Positions 1 to 7,879 of a stretch of 62,394 bases of DNA are shown in pieces (within the stretch, counting starts at the first letter, position 1; the number at the start of each line of letters is the position of its first letter). Source of the DNA: JAEUMD01 sp050250815 (GTDB lineage Bacteria > Pseudomonadota > Alphaproteobacteria > Rhizobiales > Hyphomicrobiaceae). The stretch lies in NCBI GenBank assembly GCA_050250815.1, contig JBFWNY010000023.1, forward strand, positions 1 to 62,394, in the 5' to 3' direction. The notes beneath the pieces are model-generated. The model was not told where the DNA came from. It searched no databases and was given only the letters and a program-made list of their open reading frames with translations. The translations under genes and the position numbers were made by a program.

Positions 1-2
1 GC

Positions 3-377
3 GACCTGTTCATCCAGCCGACCAAGGGCGTGATCGACGATATGGCGCCGGCGGTGCGCATGTTCCATGAGCTCGTGAAGCACGGCGTGCCCAAATCCAA
101 GATGGTGTTCGCGCTGCATGGCGTTCTAGCAGCCAAGGAGATCGAGGATGGCATGGCCTATCTGACCGGTGCCGGCTACGAGGTCATCAAGGGTTCGATG
201 TTCATGCAGCGCGGCTACGGCGATGCGCAGAATTTTGGTCTGACGGCGCTGGAGACCAAATGGGAGTCGCTCAATATCGATGCGGCACGCGTCGTGGCTT
301 CGGTCGTGCGCAAGGTGCGCCAGATCGTGGAAGAACGGGAAAGCGCGGCGCCTGAAGCCCGCAAACTGGCGGGATAG
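3..377 (+). CDS. ParA-like partition ATPase, C-terminal part (5' end outside window)
   Basis: This is an open frame entering from the left edge and ending at 377; 124 residues are visible. The first residues, DLFIQPTKGVIDDM, match the segment after the Walker B strand in ParA/MinD-type ATPases, where a 'D-x-x-x-x-P' strand leads into a helix. The Walker A motif would lie outside the window, so the family call rests on the C-terminal half only. The next gene starts 11 bp downstream on the same strand, as ParA partners often do. It probably stabilises the integrated or excised form of the element that ends at tRNA-Leu. The role is inferred from family and context. Confidence 0.7.
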   Translation, partial: DLFIQPTKGVIDDMAPAVRMFHELVKHGVPKSKMVFALHGVLAAKEIEDGMAYLTGAGYEVIKGSMFMQRGYGDAQNFGLTALETKWESLNIDAARVVASVVRKVRQIVEERESAAPEARKLAG

Positions 378-388
378 GGGAGGGGAGC

Positions 389-895
389 ATGGCGCTGAAG
401 AAGCTGATTGAGATCGATGAGAAGTTTCCGGTGATCAAGAAACCGCGCCTTGGCGCACCGCCGCCTGCCGATGACGTGCTCGACAATGTCGGCGAGGCGG
501 AGAAGCCGCAGAAGGCAACAGCGCGTGAGACGACACCGATGGAGGATGACGGCACCACGGCCGACGCCGCTGCCGCCGCTGAAGGCGAAAGCGCGACGCT
601 GGAGCAAACACGCAGTGGCGCGCCGCGCAAACGTGAGCGCCAGCCCAAGCGTCAGGCGCATCCGGATCGCAGCATCTATGGTCGGCGCTACCGCAAGACG
701 GGCCGCACCTTCCAGTTCGGCGCGCGCGTGACGCCGGAGTTTGCCGAGGCCATGCGCGTGACGGCGGCAGCGCGCAATATCACCATCGGCGAACTCCTTG
801 ATGAGATGCGCGCCATCTACGACAGAATCCGCTCGCTCTCGGACGAGCGGCAGGTTGGCGTGCCGGAAATTCTCGCAAGCATTCGAAAGAGCTGA
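389..895 (+). CDS. probable ribbon-helix-helix partner of ParA
   Basis: The product has 168 residues. The first two thirds are low complexity, acidic then basic (Ala/Glu-rich, then Arg/Lys-rich up to about residue 100). The C-terminal 60 residues read like a ribbon-helix-helix DNA-binding fold: a short strand (FQFGARVTPEFAEAM), a helix, a turn with small residues (ARNITIGELLDEM) and a second helix. It starts 11 bp after the parA-like gene with a good AGGGGAG ribosome-binding site. Small RHH proteins are the usual centromere-binding partners of this kind of ParA, so a ParB-like role is inferred. No family name is claimed. Confidence 0.6.
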   Translation: MALKKLIEIDEKFPVIKKPRLGAPPPADDVLDNVGEAEKPQKATARETTPMEDDGTTADAAAAAEGESATLEQTRSGAPRKRERQPKRQAHPDRSIYGRRYRKTGRTFQFGARVTPEFAEAMRVTAAARNITIGELLDEMRAIYDRIRSLSDERQVGVPEILASIRKS

Positions 896-905
896 CGCCT
901 GCTCA

Positions 906-1142
906 TTAACGCATGGTGCCATTCCCGGATCGATGGTCGCGGGTGAGGTAGGCGTGCAGCACGCGAACACGTTCCCAGTAGGCGAGGGTAGCAAGGGCAC
1001 CGGGCGAGCCATCAGCACGCATCGCGCGCTGGTATGCGGCGATCGGCGCGAGATGCCGTTGCTGCTCGGCTGGCGACAGGCCGTTCCACCATGCCGTTGC
1101 CGGTGAGGGCGTCTGATAAGGCGGGATTTCATCGTCGGTCAT
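906..1142 (-). CDS. hypothetical protein, 78 residues
   Basis: This is a small minus-strand frame, convergent with the partition pair, whose stop is 10 bp away. I chose the ATG at 1142 because an AGGTG ribosome-binding site lies just upstream; an in-frame start at 1184 has none. The protein begins MTDDEIPPYQTPSP and carries a tryptophan-rich patch (AWWNGLSPAEQQRHLAPI) followed by helical, basic sequence. I recognise no family. Codon use is normal for the window and the gene sits among other element genes, so it is probably real, with function unknown. Confidence 0.5.
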   Translation of the reverse strand: MTDDEIPPYQTPSPATAWWNGLSPAEQQRHLAPIAAYQRAMRADGSPGALATLAYWERVRVLHAYLTRDHRSGNGTMR

Positions 1143-1265
1143 CGTCACACCTGACTCCGACGTGATGGCAATCCTGTGGCTCACGAACCGGCGGCCATCC
1201 TACTGCCACGGCGTGCATCTTGGCTACGATCGGGGGAGCCCCGTAACCGTCCGCAGGAGGTGCCG

Positions 1266-1697
1266 ATGTCCAAGGAAGAGATGCACAAGCTCTACCTGCA
1301 GGCGATGGAGCAAAGCATCCGGGCAGCCTTTGGCACGATCGTGTCCGACGAGGAGGCCGCCATACTTCATCGCGCGCGGAACGGGTCGAAGCGGCGGCGC
1401 GGCAAGCCCAAGACGCCCTACCGCAAATCGGAAGCGCACCCGGATGCGCCGGTAACGCCCCTGGTGCTGAAGGATTTCGAGCTGATGTGTTTCGCCGATG
1501 CGATGGAGCACGAACAGGTCAGTTGCGTCACTATGACCGTGCGGGCGGATGACGTTCTGGTCGAGGTGTCGCCGGCGGATGCGACACGGTTCCTGCTGCA
1601 TCTGAGGGCCAAACACGCCGAGCTCAATGCAGCCGAAAAGGCGCAATGGGGGCTACGCGGCGGCGAGCTGCGCGTCATGCTCATGCGCGCAGAATAG
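1266..1697 (+). CDS. hypothetical protein, 143 residues
   Basis: The ATG at 1266 is preceded by a strong AGGAGG six bases upstream, which decides the start over an upstream ATG at 1176. The product is soluble, with a basic stretch near residues 38-55 (NGSKRRRGKPKTPYRK) and a C-terminal alpha/beta region (VTMTVRADDVLVEVSPADA). No catalytic motif or membrane segment is visible and I do not recognise the family. It lies in the cargo or maintenance part of the tRNA-Leu element, between the partition genes and the recombinase. Confidence 0.55.
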   Translation: MSKEEMHKLYLQAMEQSIRAAFGTIVSDEEAAILHRARNGSKRRRGKPKTPYRKSEAHPDAPVTPLVLKDFELMCFADAMEHEQVSCVTMTVRADDVLVEVSPADATRFLLHLRAKHAELNAAEKAQWGLRGGELRVMLMRAE

Positions 1698-1915
1698 CGG
1701 AGTGCGGAGTAGGGCTCGCTTCGTGGCTCCGCGTATATGGGTCCGACGGAAGCGGCCTTTCGTCTGGCTTGTTGTACTTCGCCTTAAAGTCCGCGGCGGT
1801 ACTGTAGGAGATCGTGGGCGTTGAAAGCTTTCTGATCGCCTTGCCGAAGTGCCAGGATTTTGGCCTAGAGCGAAGCCCGCGTGAGCGTCGCTTGGTCCTA
1901 ATCGCCGCTTGAGTC

Positions 1916-2131
1916 TTGGCAGGTCTCGTCGTGTCGTCGCCCGCTTGTCAGCCAATCACGCGTGAGCGCGTCCAACGGGCGCTGCACTTCGTGGCGGAGG
2001 TCGTCGCGACCCCAGGTGGCGAAGTCTACCTGCCGATCTTCGAGCGGTTGGAGGCAGAACTCGCGGCAATCGACACTAAAACGGATGCGCTCGCGCGCGC
2101 ACGCTCCATGGCGGCTAGCCCCAGATCTTAG
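1916..2131 (+). CDS. small hypothetical protein of integrative elements, 71 residues
   Basis: This short frame opens with TTG. Its core, RERVQRALHFVAEVV and YLPIFERLEAELAAI, forms an amphipathic helix, a strand-like 'GGEVYLPIFERLE' motif and a second helix. The pattern looks like a genuine conserved small protein rather than chance. Its last 17 bases overlap the 3' end of the convergent recombinase gene. No function can be assigned; the context suggests an accessory protein of the mobile element. The stretch 1698-1915 before it holds no gene that I can support. Confidence 0.45.
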   Translation: MAGLVVSSPACQPITRERVQRALHFVAEVVATPGGEVYLPIFERLEAELAAIDTKTDALARARSMAASPRS

Positions 2132-3470
2132 CCATCCATTCGGCGCGGTGCTTGAGCGTTGCGCCGTTCCCGTAGGGCATGCCTTTGTGAGTGTGTCCCA
2201 TCAATTCGTCCTGCATGCGTTCGGGCACACCAATGGCGATCATACGGTCCTTGAAGGTGTGGCGCAGGGAATACACGGTGTGCTCCCTGGTCGGGCGCAT
2301 GCCGGCGGTATCCAGACACTTGTTGGCGATCGCCGAAAATGCGTCGGCAGAAGTGCGGTAGCGCGGAAAGCCGTCCGGGTACAGTCGCATGATCTCAAGC
2401 GCCAGACCAACCAGCGGCATATCGCGCTCACTCGCATCGGTCTTGAGCTGGCGGGCGTCGGGGCGGATCTGGACATGGGGCACGGGATCGGTCAGCCGGA
2501 TGCGCTGTGCGCGTAGCGCGACGATCTCGCTCGGGCGCATGCCGGTGAGCGCGACCATGCGGATGATGGCGCAAGCTTCGGGGTTGAGTTTTCCGAATTG
2601 TTCGGATGCGAGGAAGTGCTGACGTACGAAGTCGGGCTCGTAGGCTTGCCGGGGTATGTGCTTGTCGCCGGCAATTCGGATGCCTTTGAACGGCAGCGTG
2701 AGATTGAGGCGGAAGGCATCGTCGACGGTGCGCATCATGGCTGAGAGGCAGCCAAAATTCTTGTTGGCTGAGTTCTTGTTGTAGCCCTCGTTCTTGATCC
2801 GGCCGATCCACCAGTCGCGGAAGTCGAGGGCGTCGTCGCGGGTGATGTCGGCGAGGGCCTTGTCGCCGATGCGGCGAATGAGCGTTTCGACAGAGCGAAT
2901 GTGTCGCGCCTTCCACTGCTTCAGCTGCTTCTCGCTCTTGCCGATGGCCTGGTCCTCGGCAAGCTTCTGATAGGCCTCGACGAGGTTCGATAGCTTGAGC
3001 TGAGGCTTGCTGGCGCCACCCAGAACCACGCTGACGACCTCGGGGGTAGGGTGGGCCGCCTTGCCATCGCCGATAGCGGAAGTCGGACTGGCGAGCCGCT
3101 CGATGCGAGCGAGTATCTCTTCGAGGCGGCTGGCAGCGAGTTCGGCGGCCGGCAGATAGCTGACGCCGAGGTCTTGCGCTTGCGCCAGCACCTCGGTGAA
3201 GGCCTGCGTGGCTTCGTCGGACGCACCATCTGGGGTTGCGAGCAATTTGCGCCATTCGGCTTCGAGCGCCGCGCTGATCCGGGCGGCTGCCCGTAACGCG
3301 TCGGTGCGTGCGCGGGCTCCTGTTGAAACACGCACCTCGGTCTTGGCGAGGCGCGCGGCAAGGCTGGCAGGCAGGCGGCGACGGTACTGCCAAATGCTAC
3401 CGCGCCGAACGAGGTAGGTGGCGTTCTGATAGCCGAAATCGGACTTCGTAGGGGATGGAAGGGTCTGCAT
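2115..3470 (-). CDS. tyrosine recombinase / phage-type integrase
   Basis: The product has 451 residues. The N-terminus (residues about 15-60, including IWQYRRRLPASLAARL) matches the DUF6538 domain found at the start of many alphaproteobacterial integrases, followed by a SAM-like core-binding domain around 170-260. The C-terminal catalytic domain shows the first Arg in ALTGMRPSEIVALR, the His-x-x-Arg as YSLRHTF, the second His in LMGHTHKG, and the nucleophilic Tyr in GMPYGNGA. The gene begins about 170 bp from the 3' end of tRNA-Leu and reads away from it, the standard layout for an element integrated in a tRNA 3' end. It should catalyse integration and excision. Confidence 0.93.
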   Translation of the reverse strand: MQTLPSPTKSDFGYQNATYLVRRGSIWQYRRRLPASLAARLAKTEVRVSTGARARTDALRAAARISAALEAEWRKLLATPDGASDEATQAFTEVLAQAQDLGVSYLPAAELAASRLEEILARIERLASPTSAIGDGKAAHPTPEVVSVVLGGASKPQLKLSNLVEAYQKLAEDQAIGKSEKQLKQWKARHIRSVETLIRRIGDKALADITRDDALDFRDWWIGRIKNEGYNKNSANKNFGCLSAMMRTVDDAFRLNLTLPFKGIRIAGDKHIPRQAYEPDFVRQHFLASEQFGKLNPEACAIIRMVALTGMRPSEIVALRAQRIRLTDPVPHVQIRPDARQLKTDASERDMPLVGLALEIMRLYPDGFPRYRTSADAFSAIANKCLDTAGMRPTREHTVYSLRHTFKDRMIAIGVPERMQDELMGHTHKGMPYGNGATLKHRAEWMAKIWG

Positions 3471-3515
3471 CGACGGCGGTCCTGATGCTCGTTCGGACCT
3501 GCCATGCCGTTCGCC

Positions 3516-3554
3516 GATGTGTCACAGCAATGTGGCACACCAATGTGGCACAGT
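3516..3554. repeat. three tandem 13-bp repeats between integrase gene and tRNA-Leu
   Basis: Three head-to-tail copies of a 13-bp unit start at 3516, 3529 and 3542 (GATGTGTCACAGC, AATGTGGCACACC, AATGTGGCACAGT). The second and third share their first 11 bases; the first is more diverged. The array sits about 45 bp upstream of the integrase start and 90 bp from the tRNA. It could be recombinase or excisionase arm-type sites, or an operator for the integrase promoter. The repeat is seen directly; its role is inferred. Confidence 0.7.
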
Positions 3555-3644
3555 AGGCCCGATTGCTCGGGCTGTACGATGCGGAAGTCTATGGATTTTT
3601 CAGTGATATCAACGAGCTGGCAGATGTCCAGCCGTGCCGAAAGT

Positions 3645-3729
<85 letters not shown>

Positions 3730-3974
3730 AGGCAGTTCCGAGGCGCTTCAACTAGAGGGCGCAGCCCGCCTTGTCAATGACTGGCAAGGGCTTCTGCAGA
3801 CCCGGCGCGACCCCCTGACTTCTGGCGACTTCACAGGCCCGCCGGGGGGACTATAGTCCCGCTGTTGCGCGCGGCGGCGCGACGGCTCGACCCGCTCGCA
3901 GTCCCCCGAATGCCTGCGCGCAGGTGTGCGAACTTTTCAGACGCGCAATGCGCCCCACCCGGATCGAGGACGAC

Positions 3975-4961
3975 ATGACATCCAAGCTCTTGCACGGCGG
4001 ATTGGCGACGGTTTTCGGCGGCCCGGGGTTCGTGGGGCGTTACGTCGTTCGCGAACTCGCCCGTCGCGGCTGGCGTGTTCGGGCCGCCTCGCGCCGGCCC
4101 GACCTCGCCGGACACCTGCAGCCGATGGGTGCCGTGGGCCAGATCCATGCGGTGCAGGCCAACCTGCGCAACCCGCCATCGTGTCAGGCCGCGGTGGCCG
4201 GCGCCGATCTCGTGGTCAACACGGTCGCCATCTTCTCGAACTCCGGCAAGCAGACCGTCAAGGCCGTGAACATCGATGGCGCCCGCACGGTCGCTCGCGC
4301 AGCGCGTGAAGCTGGTGCCCGCGCGCTCGTGCACGTGTCCGCCATCAGCGCCGATGCCACCTCCGACTCCAACTATGCGCGGTCCAAGGCCGCGGCCGAA
4401 GCCGCCGTGCTCGAAGAATTCCCGGAAGCCATCATCATCCGGCCCTCGATCGTATTCGGACCGGAGGACGAGTTTTTCAATCGCTTCGCCGGCATGGCCC
4501 GCAACGCCCCGGTGATGCCCCTGATCGGCGGTGGCCGCACCCGTTTTCAGCCGGTCTACGTGTGCGACCTCGCCACGGCGATCGTCAACGCCGCGGAAGG
4601 CAAGGCGGGAAAGCCTGGAACAGTCTACGAAGTGGGCGGGCCGGACGTCCGCAGCTTCCGCCAACTGCTCGACGACACACAGCGGTGGGCCGGGCGTGAG
4701 AACGGTTACGTCTCGATGCCGTTCTGGCTGGCGAAGCTGCAGGCGATACTCACAGCCCCGCTCCCCGGATCGATGCGCCCGATCACGCTCGACCAGGTGC
4801 GGCTGCTGCAGAAGGACAACGTGGTCAGCGAAGCAGCCCGCAAGGAAGGCCGCACGATCGAGGCCTTGGGAATAGCGCAGCCCAGAAGTGCTTCGATGAT
4901 CGTCCCTGGCTACCTGGAGCGCTTCAAGCCACGCGGCCAGTTCGCGCACTACCGCGCCTGA
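3975..4961 (+). CDS. complex I NDUFA9-like NAD(P)-binding reductase
   Basis: This is a 328-residue extended short-chain dehydrogenase. The N-terminal Rossmann motif is atypical and compact (VFGGPGFVGRYVVRELARRG, residues about 13-32), as in the NDUFA9 (39-kDa complex I subunit) family. SNYARSKAAAEAAVLEE holds the Tyr-x-x-x-Lys pair, and IIRPSIVFGPEDEFFNRFA is a family hallmark. The start at 3975 follows GAGG, and this removes 17 unlikely residues. In alphaproteobacteria these proteins act as accessory or assembly factors of NADH dehydrogenase or in quinone-related metabolism. The exact reaction is not established here. Confidence 0.85.
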   Translation: MTSKLLHGGLATVFGGPGFVGRYVVRELARRGWRVRAASRRPDLAGHLQPMGAVGQIHAVQANLRNPPSCQAAVAGADLVVNTVAIFSNSGKQTVKAVNIDGARTVARAAREAGARALVHVSAISADATSDSNYARSKAAAEAAVLEEFPEAIIIRPSIVFGPEDEFFNRFAGMARNAPVMPLIGGGRTRFQPVYVCDLATAIVNAAEGKAGKPGTVYEVGGPDVRSFRQLLDDTQRWAGRENGYVSMPFWLAKLQAILTAPLPGSMRPITLDQVRLLQKDNVVSEAARKEGRTIEALGIAQPRSASMIVPGYLERFKPRGQFAHYRA

Positions 4962-5040
4962 ACGCGCTCAGGCCACGGTGAGGTCCGGCCGCGAGCGGCG
5001 CTCGCGGAGGCTGGAACAATCGCGAAGGGTCGAAAGACAA

Positions 5041-5069
5041 CGGCCACGTCTCTTAGCGAGGCGTGGCCG
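5041..5069 (-). terminator. hairpin downstream of DUF1150 gene
   Basis: CGGCCACGTCTC (5041-5052) pairs with GAGGCGTGGCCG (5058-5069), with one G-U pair and a 5-nt loop. On the minus strand the stem is followed by TTGTCTTTCG. It lies about 55 bp after the stop of the minus-strand DUF1150 gene, so it probably ends that transcript. The T-run is imperfect. Confidence 0.55.
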
Positions 5070-5122
5070 GTCGTGAGACATCCAACGGCGACGAGCGCCG
5101 TGTGATCCTCCTGCTCAGCATC

Positions 5123-5413
5123 TCAGTGGATGCTGGCGATCTCCAGCTCATCACCCATGGCGTGCCCCACAGCCGCGGAGTGGCTGTCGGTAAGCGCCAG
5201 AGGCGTACCATCGGCAGAGTGCAGCGCAAAAAGGTTGATGCCTTCCGGCAGGTTCTCGACCGCCGGAAACATCTTCTGCGCCTCTTCCGAGGTCATGATC
5301 CTGATATAGGCGACGTGGCCGTCACCGAGCTTGGCGAACTCGAGCTCAGTCATGACGGGAGCGAGATTGGCAATCCGCTCGTCCGGACGCTTGTGCGTGG
5401 TCTTCACGTTCAT
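5123..5413 (-). CDS. DUF1150 family protein
   Basis: The product is a 96-residue acidic protein beginning MNVKTTHKRPDERI. The start at 5413 has a GGAGG upstream. The body (FAKLGDGHVAYIRIMTSEEA and FPAVENLPEGINLFALHSAD) matches the small DUF1150 family of Hyphomicrobiales. Members are typically encoded directly downstream of an Hsp20 gene, as here: the Hsp20 stop is 140 bp upstream on the same strand. The function is unknown. The pairing suggests a stress-response role or co-regulation with the small heat-shock protein. Confidence 0.85.
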   Translation of the reverse strand: MNVKTTHKRPDERIANLAPVMTELEFAKLGDGHVAYIRIMTSEEAQKMFPAVENLPEGINLFALHSADGTPLALTDSHSAAVGHAMGDELEIASIH

Positions 5414-5553
5414 GACGGAACTCCTCCGTTGCATGAGGCTCGGGAACGTCACGCCAGTTCTACCGCCCCGCCATGTCCACAACATGGCTGAACAAAAGAA
5501 CTCGAGCCTCATCTTCCGGCGATTCGATCGGCTTTTCTATGAAAAGCACGAAA

Positions 5554-5985
5554 CTAGGTTGGCGAATTCTGACTGATGTCGATCTTGCGCACCACTCGCT
5601 CGGGTTCATGGCGCGTCAGGTCGATCTGCAGAAGGCCATTGGCGAGATCGGCCGCTTTCACCTCGATACCGTCGGCCAGCACGAATGTGCGCTGGAATTG
5701 CCGTGCGGCAATGCCGCGGTAGAGGTACTCGCGTCCCTTCTCGTCCTGCTGCTTGCCGCGCACCGTGAGCTGGTTGTCCTCCAGCACGATGTCGAGCTGA
5801 TCGCGGCTGAAGCCGGCCACCGCCAGGGTGATACGCAGCCGCTCGCCGGCGCCATCGGCGGTGACGATGCGCTCGATATTGTAGGGCGGGTAGCCGTCGC
5901 CGCCCTTGCTAGCGCGGTCGATCAGGCGCTCGATCTCGTCAAACCCGAGCAGCAGAGGATTCGACAGGAGAGACATGCGGGTCAT
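5554..5985 (-). CDS. Hsp20 / alpha-crystallin small heat-shock protein
   Basis: The product has 143 residues. The alpha-crystallin domain spans about residues 35-130: strand pairs LRITLAVAGFSRDQLDIVLE, the YRGIAARQFQRTFVLADGIE segment, and the family's closing A-x-x-x-N-G-x-L motif (ADLANGLLQIDL). The C-terminal tail is short (RKIDISQNSPT) and carries a weak I-x-I-type pattern. As an ATP-independent holdase it binds unfolding proteins in the cytoplasm. I took the ATG at 5985, with AAGGG upstream; the ATG at 5976 is an alternative. The DUF1150 gene follows on the same strand. Confidence 0.9.
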   Translation of the reverse strand: MTRMSLLSNPLLLGFDEIERLIDRASKGGDGYPPYNIERIVTADGAGERLRITLAVAGFSRDQLDIVLEDNQLTVRGKQQDEKGREYLYRGIAARQFQRTFVLADGIEVKAADLANGLLQIDLTRHEPERVVRKIDISQNSPT

Positions 5986-6294
5986 CTGACAAAGCCCTTT
6001 TCCAAGCGACTTCACACCACCCTGGCGCCGGTTCGAACCAGCGCGCACCGGGCGGGCCGAAGCCCCATCCCGGACGGGAGCCCTCGTCGGAGGCGCTCCC
6101 AGGATCTTGCCTACGATATGGGCAGCTCGAAATCGAATTCAAGCGGTGCGAAAAAGGGCTCCGGGGCGGGACGTCGTCCGGCATGGAACGATCCGCCACC
6201 ATTCCGCCCTGGCCTGCCGTCAGAAGCCGTTCCACGCCGCACCGCTGCCGCAGGCGACCGGGTTGGCGCGCGAAACTCAATCTGGAGAACTGAA
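5986..6294. other. divergent intergenic region between Hsp20 and secreted-protein genes
   Basis: This 309-bp region has no supported gene. On the minus strand the Hsp20 leader contains a small GC hairpin closed by a TTCG tetraloop (near 6055-6070) and a segment GGAAAAGGGCTTTG in which the AAGGG ribosome-binding site could pair with the adjacent CTTT. That resembles an RNA thermometer but does not match the ROSE consensus well. The plus-strand promoter for the secreted protein should also lie here. Confidence 0.4.
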
Positions 6295-6960
6295 ATGACG
6301 TGCCGCCCTGACCGGCTCCTCGCCGCGACCGGTATACTCGCCGCCGCCCTCCTCGCCGCATCGACGGCGGCGATTGCCGACGAAAAGGTCTCTATCACCT
6401 CGGAAGCCGGCATCGAGCTGACACCGGAGGAGAAGGCGGAGAAGGACAGCCGCAAGGCCTGCAAGGTGGCCATCTGCGGCGGCTTCCGCAAGCCTCAGGC
6501 CGGTGCGGGCGACGTCGCGTGCTCGGTCGTCAAATCATGGCGCAAGACGCAACTCGACAAGATGATCTCCAAGGCCAAGGTGTCGTGGCCGTGGGGGGCG
6601 GTGCGCTGCAATGCCGACATCAAAGTGTCACGCGAGGCGATGTCCAAGGCGATGAGCGAGCCCTCCTACGAGATGGCGCTCGACATGCACAAGGTGCTCT
6701 GCACGGTGGATCGCGAAGGCAAGGACGCAGCCGAGATCAACATCGAGTTCGCGCCCAAGGTGACGTTCGAGAACGGCAAGGCGACCAAGGCGCAGATCAA
6801 CTGGGGCAAGCTCGACGCGCCGACGCTGCTGAAGGCTGCGATGTGGACGGCGACCGCGACCGACAACAAGCTCAACGTGCTCGAGTCGACGCTTGTCGAG
6901 GACATCAACGACTTCATCTCCAAGAAGTGCGATGAGGTGAAGGAGGAGTGGTCGAAGTAG
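6295..6960 (+). CDS. secreted hypothetical protein with N-terminal signal peptide
   Basis: The product has 221 residues. The start at 6295 (ATGACG) follows CTGGAGAACTGAA. An Arg-containing n-region, a hydrophobic stretch (LLAATGILAAALLAASTAAI) and an Ala-Asp junction near residue 29 indicate Sec export to the periplasm. The mature protein is Lys/Glu-rich with five or more Cys (KACKVAICGGF, DVACSVVKSW, VRCNAD, VLCTVD, KKCDEV), possibly forming disulfides. I do not recognise the family. The frame stays open upstream to 5473, but nothing there looks coding. Confidence 0.75.
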   Translation: MTCRPDRLLAATGILAAALLAASTAAIADEKVSITSEAGIELTPEEKAEKDSRKACKVAICGGFRKPQAGAGDVACSVVKSWRKTQLDKMISKAKVSWPWGAVRCNADIKVSREAMSKAMSEPSYEMALDMHKVLCTVDREGKDAAEINIEFAPKVTFENGKATKAQINWGKLDAPTLLKAAMWTATATDNKLNVLESTLVEDINDFISKKCDEVKEEWSK

Positions 6961-7080
6961 CGCGGGTATGTCTGGCCTCGGAATTCGTCGTGTCGACGGC
7001 ACTTTGGCGACACGCTCCAACATCCCTCGCCTGCGGTGTCGCCCCCTAGAAAGCTCATCCAAATAAATCCGGAGCAGCCC

Positions 7081-7434
7081 ATGCCCCGCTTCGTCGCCGT
7101 CTACACAATGAAGCCGGAAGACGTTGCCGCCTTCCGCGCGCGGCCCAAGTCCGAACAGGCGGCGATCGACACGATCGGCGTTAAGGCGTGGGAGGAGTGG
7201 AGCAAGCGCAACGCCGCCGCCATCGTCGCGACTGACGTCATGGTGGGAAAGACCCAGCGCGTCACCAAAACCGGCATCGCCAATGCGCAGAACCAAATCG
7301 CCGGCTTCTTGGTCGTCGAAGCCGCCGACATCACCGCCGCCGCCCGCCTCTTTCTGGACCACCCACACATCACCGTCTTCCCCGGCGACGGCATCGACAT
7401 CATGCCCGTCGTCACAGGCCCGCCGGAGGACTAG
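7081..7434 (+). CDS. YCII-related / YciI-like small protein
   Basis: The product has 117 residues and starts at MPRFVAVYTM after a GGAG. The pattern is a ferredoxin-like alpha/beta fold: strand MPRFVAVYTM, helix, strand AGFLVVEAADI, helix AAARLFLDH and a closing PGDGIDIMPVV. This resembles the C-terminal 'P-x-x-x-I-E-I-x-P-I' end of YciI/DGPF-type proteins. The typical catalytic His-Asp pair is not obvious, so activity is unclear. It is separated by 5 bp from the DUF2200 gene and probably co-transcribed with it. Confidence 0.6.
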   Translation: MPRFVAVYTMKPEDVAAFRARPKSEQAAIDTIGVKAWEEWSKRNAAAIVATDVMVGKTQRVTKTGIANAQNQIAGFLVVEAADITAAARLFLDHPHITVFPGDGIDIMPVVTGPPED

Positions 7435-7439
7435 CCGCG

Positions 7440-7817
7440 ATGAAGCAAGCGACAGACAAGGCCGCCGCCAATTGGCGCCGCATATATGCCATGCCCGTCG
7501 CAAGTGTTTATCCCTCGTATGTTGCCAAGGTAGAGAAGAAGGGCCGCACCCGGGCCGAGGTCGATGAGATCTTCCGTTGGCTCACCGGTCATAGCCAAGC
7601 CTCGCTCGAAGCCGAACTATCGAACAAGACGAGCTTCGAGGACTTTTTCGCGCACGCGCCGGAGATGAACCCGTGTCGCCGTCTTGTAACCGGCGTTGTA
7701 TGCGGCGTCCGTGTAGAGGACATTCAGGAGCCGACGATGCGCGAGATCCGCTGCCTCGACAAACTCATCGACGAACTCGCCAAGGGAAAGGCGATGGAAA
7801 AGATCCTGCGCAAATAG
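7440..7817 (+). CDS. DUF2200 family protein
   Basis: The product has 125 residues. The core YPSYVAKVEKKGRTRAEVDE, FRWLTGHSQASLEAEL and the end IRCLDKLIDELAKGKAMEKI match the widespread DUF2200 family of small soluble proteins, whose typical length is about 110-120. A conserved Cys-Arg (MNPCRRLVTGVVCGVRVEDI) lies mid-protein. The family has no established biochemical function. The gene follows the YciI-like gene by 5 bp, suggesting one transcript. Confidence 0.85.
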   Translation: MKQATDKAAANWRRIYAMPVASVYPSYVAKVEKKGRTRAEVDEIFRWLTGHSQASLEAELSNKTSFEDFFAHAPEMNPCRRLVTGVVCGVRVEDIQEPTMREIRCLDKLIDELAKGKAMEKILRK

Positions 7818-7879
7818 CGGTGCACCGCACTTGCCTGTCTTCTTTGAAGCCGAGGTTCCCGGGACGGTGCGGCCGCTGC

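Noticed and set aside
5473..6294. A 270-codon upstream extension of the secreted-protein frame
   Set aside because: It is antisense to Hsp20, and the signal peptide starts cleanly at 6295.
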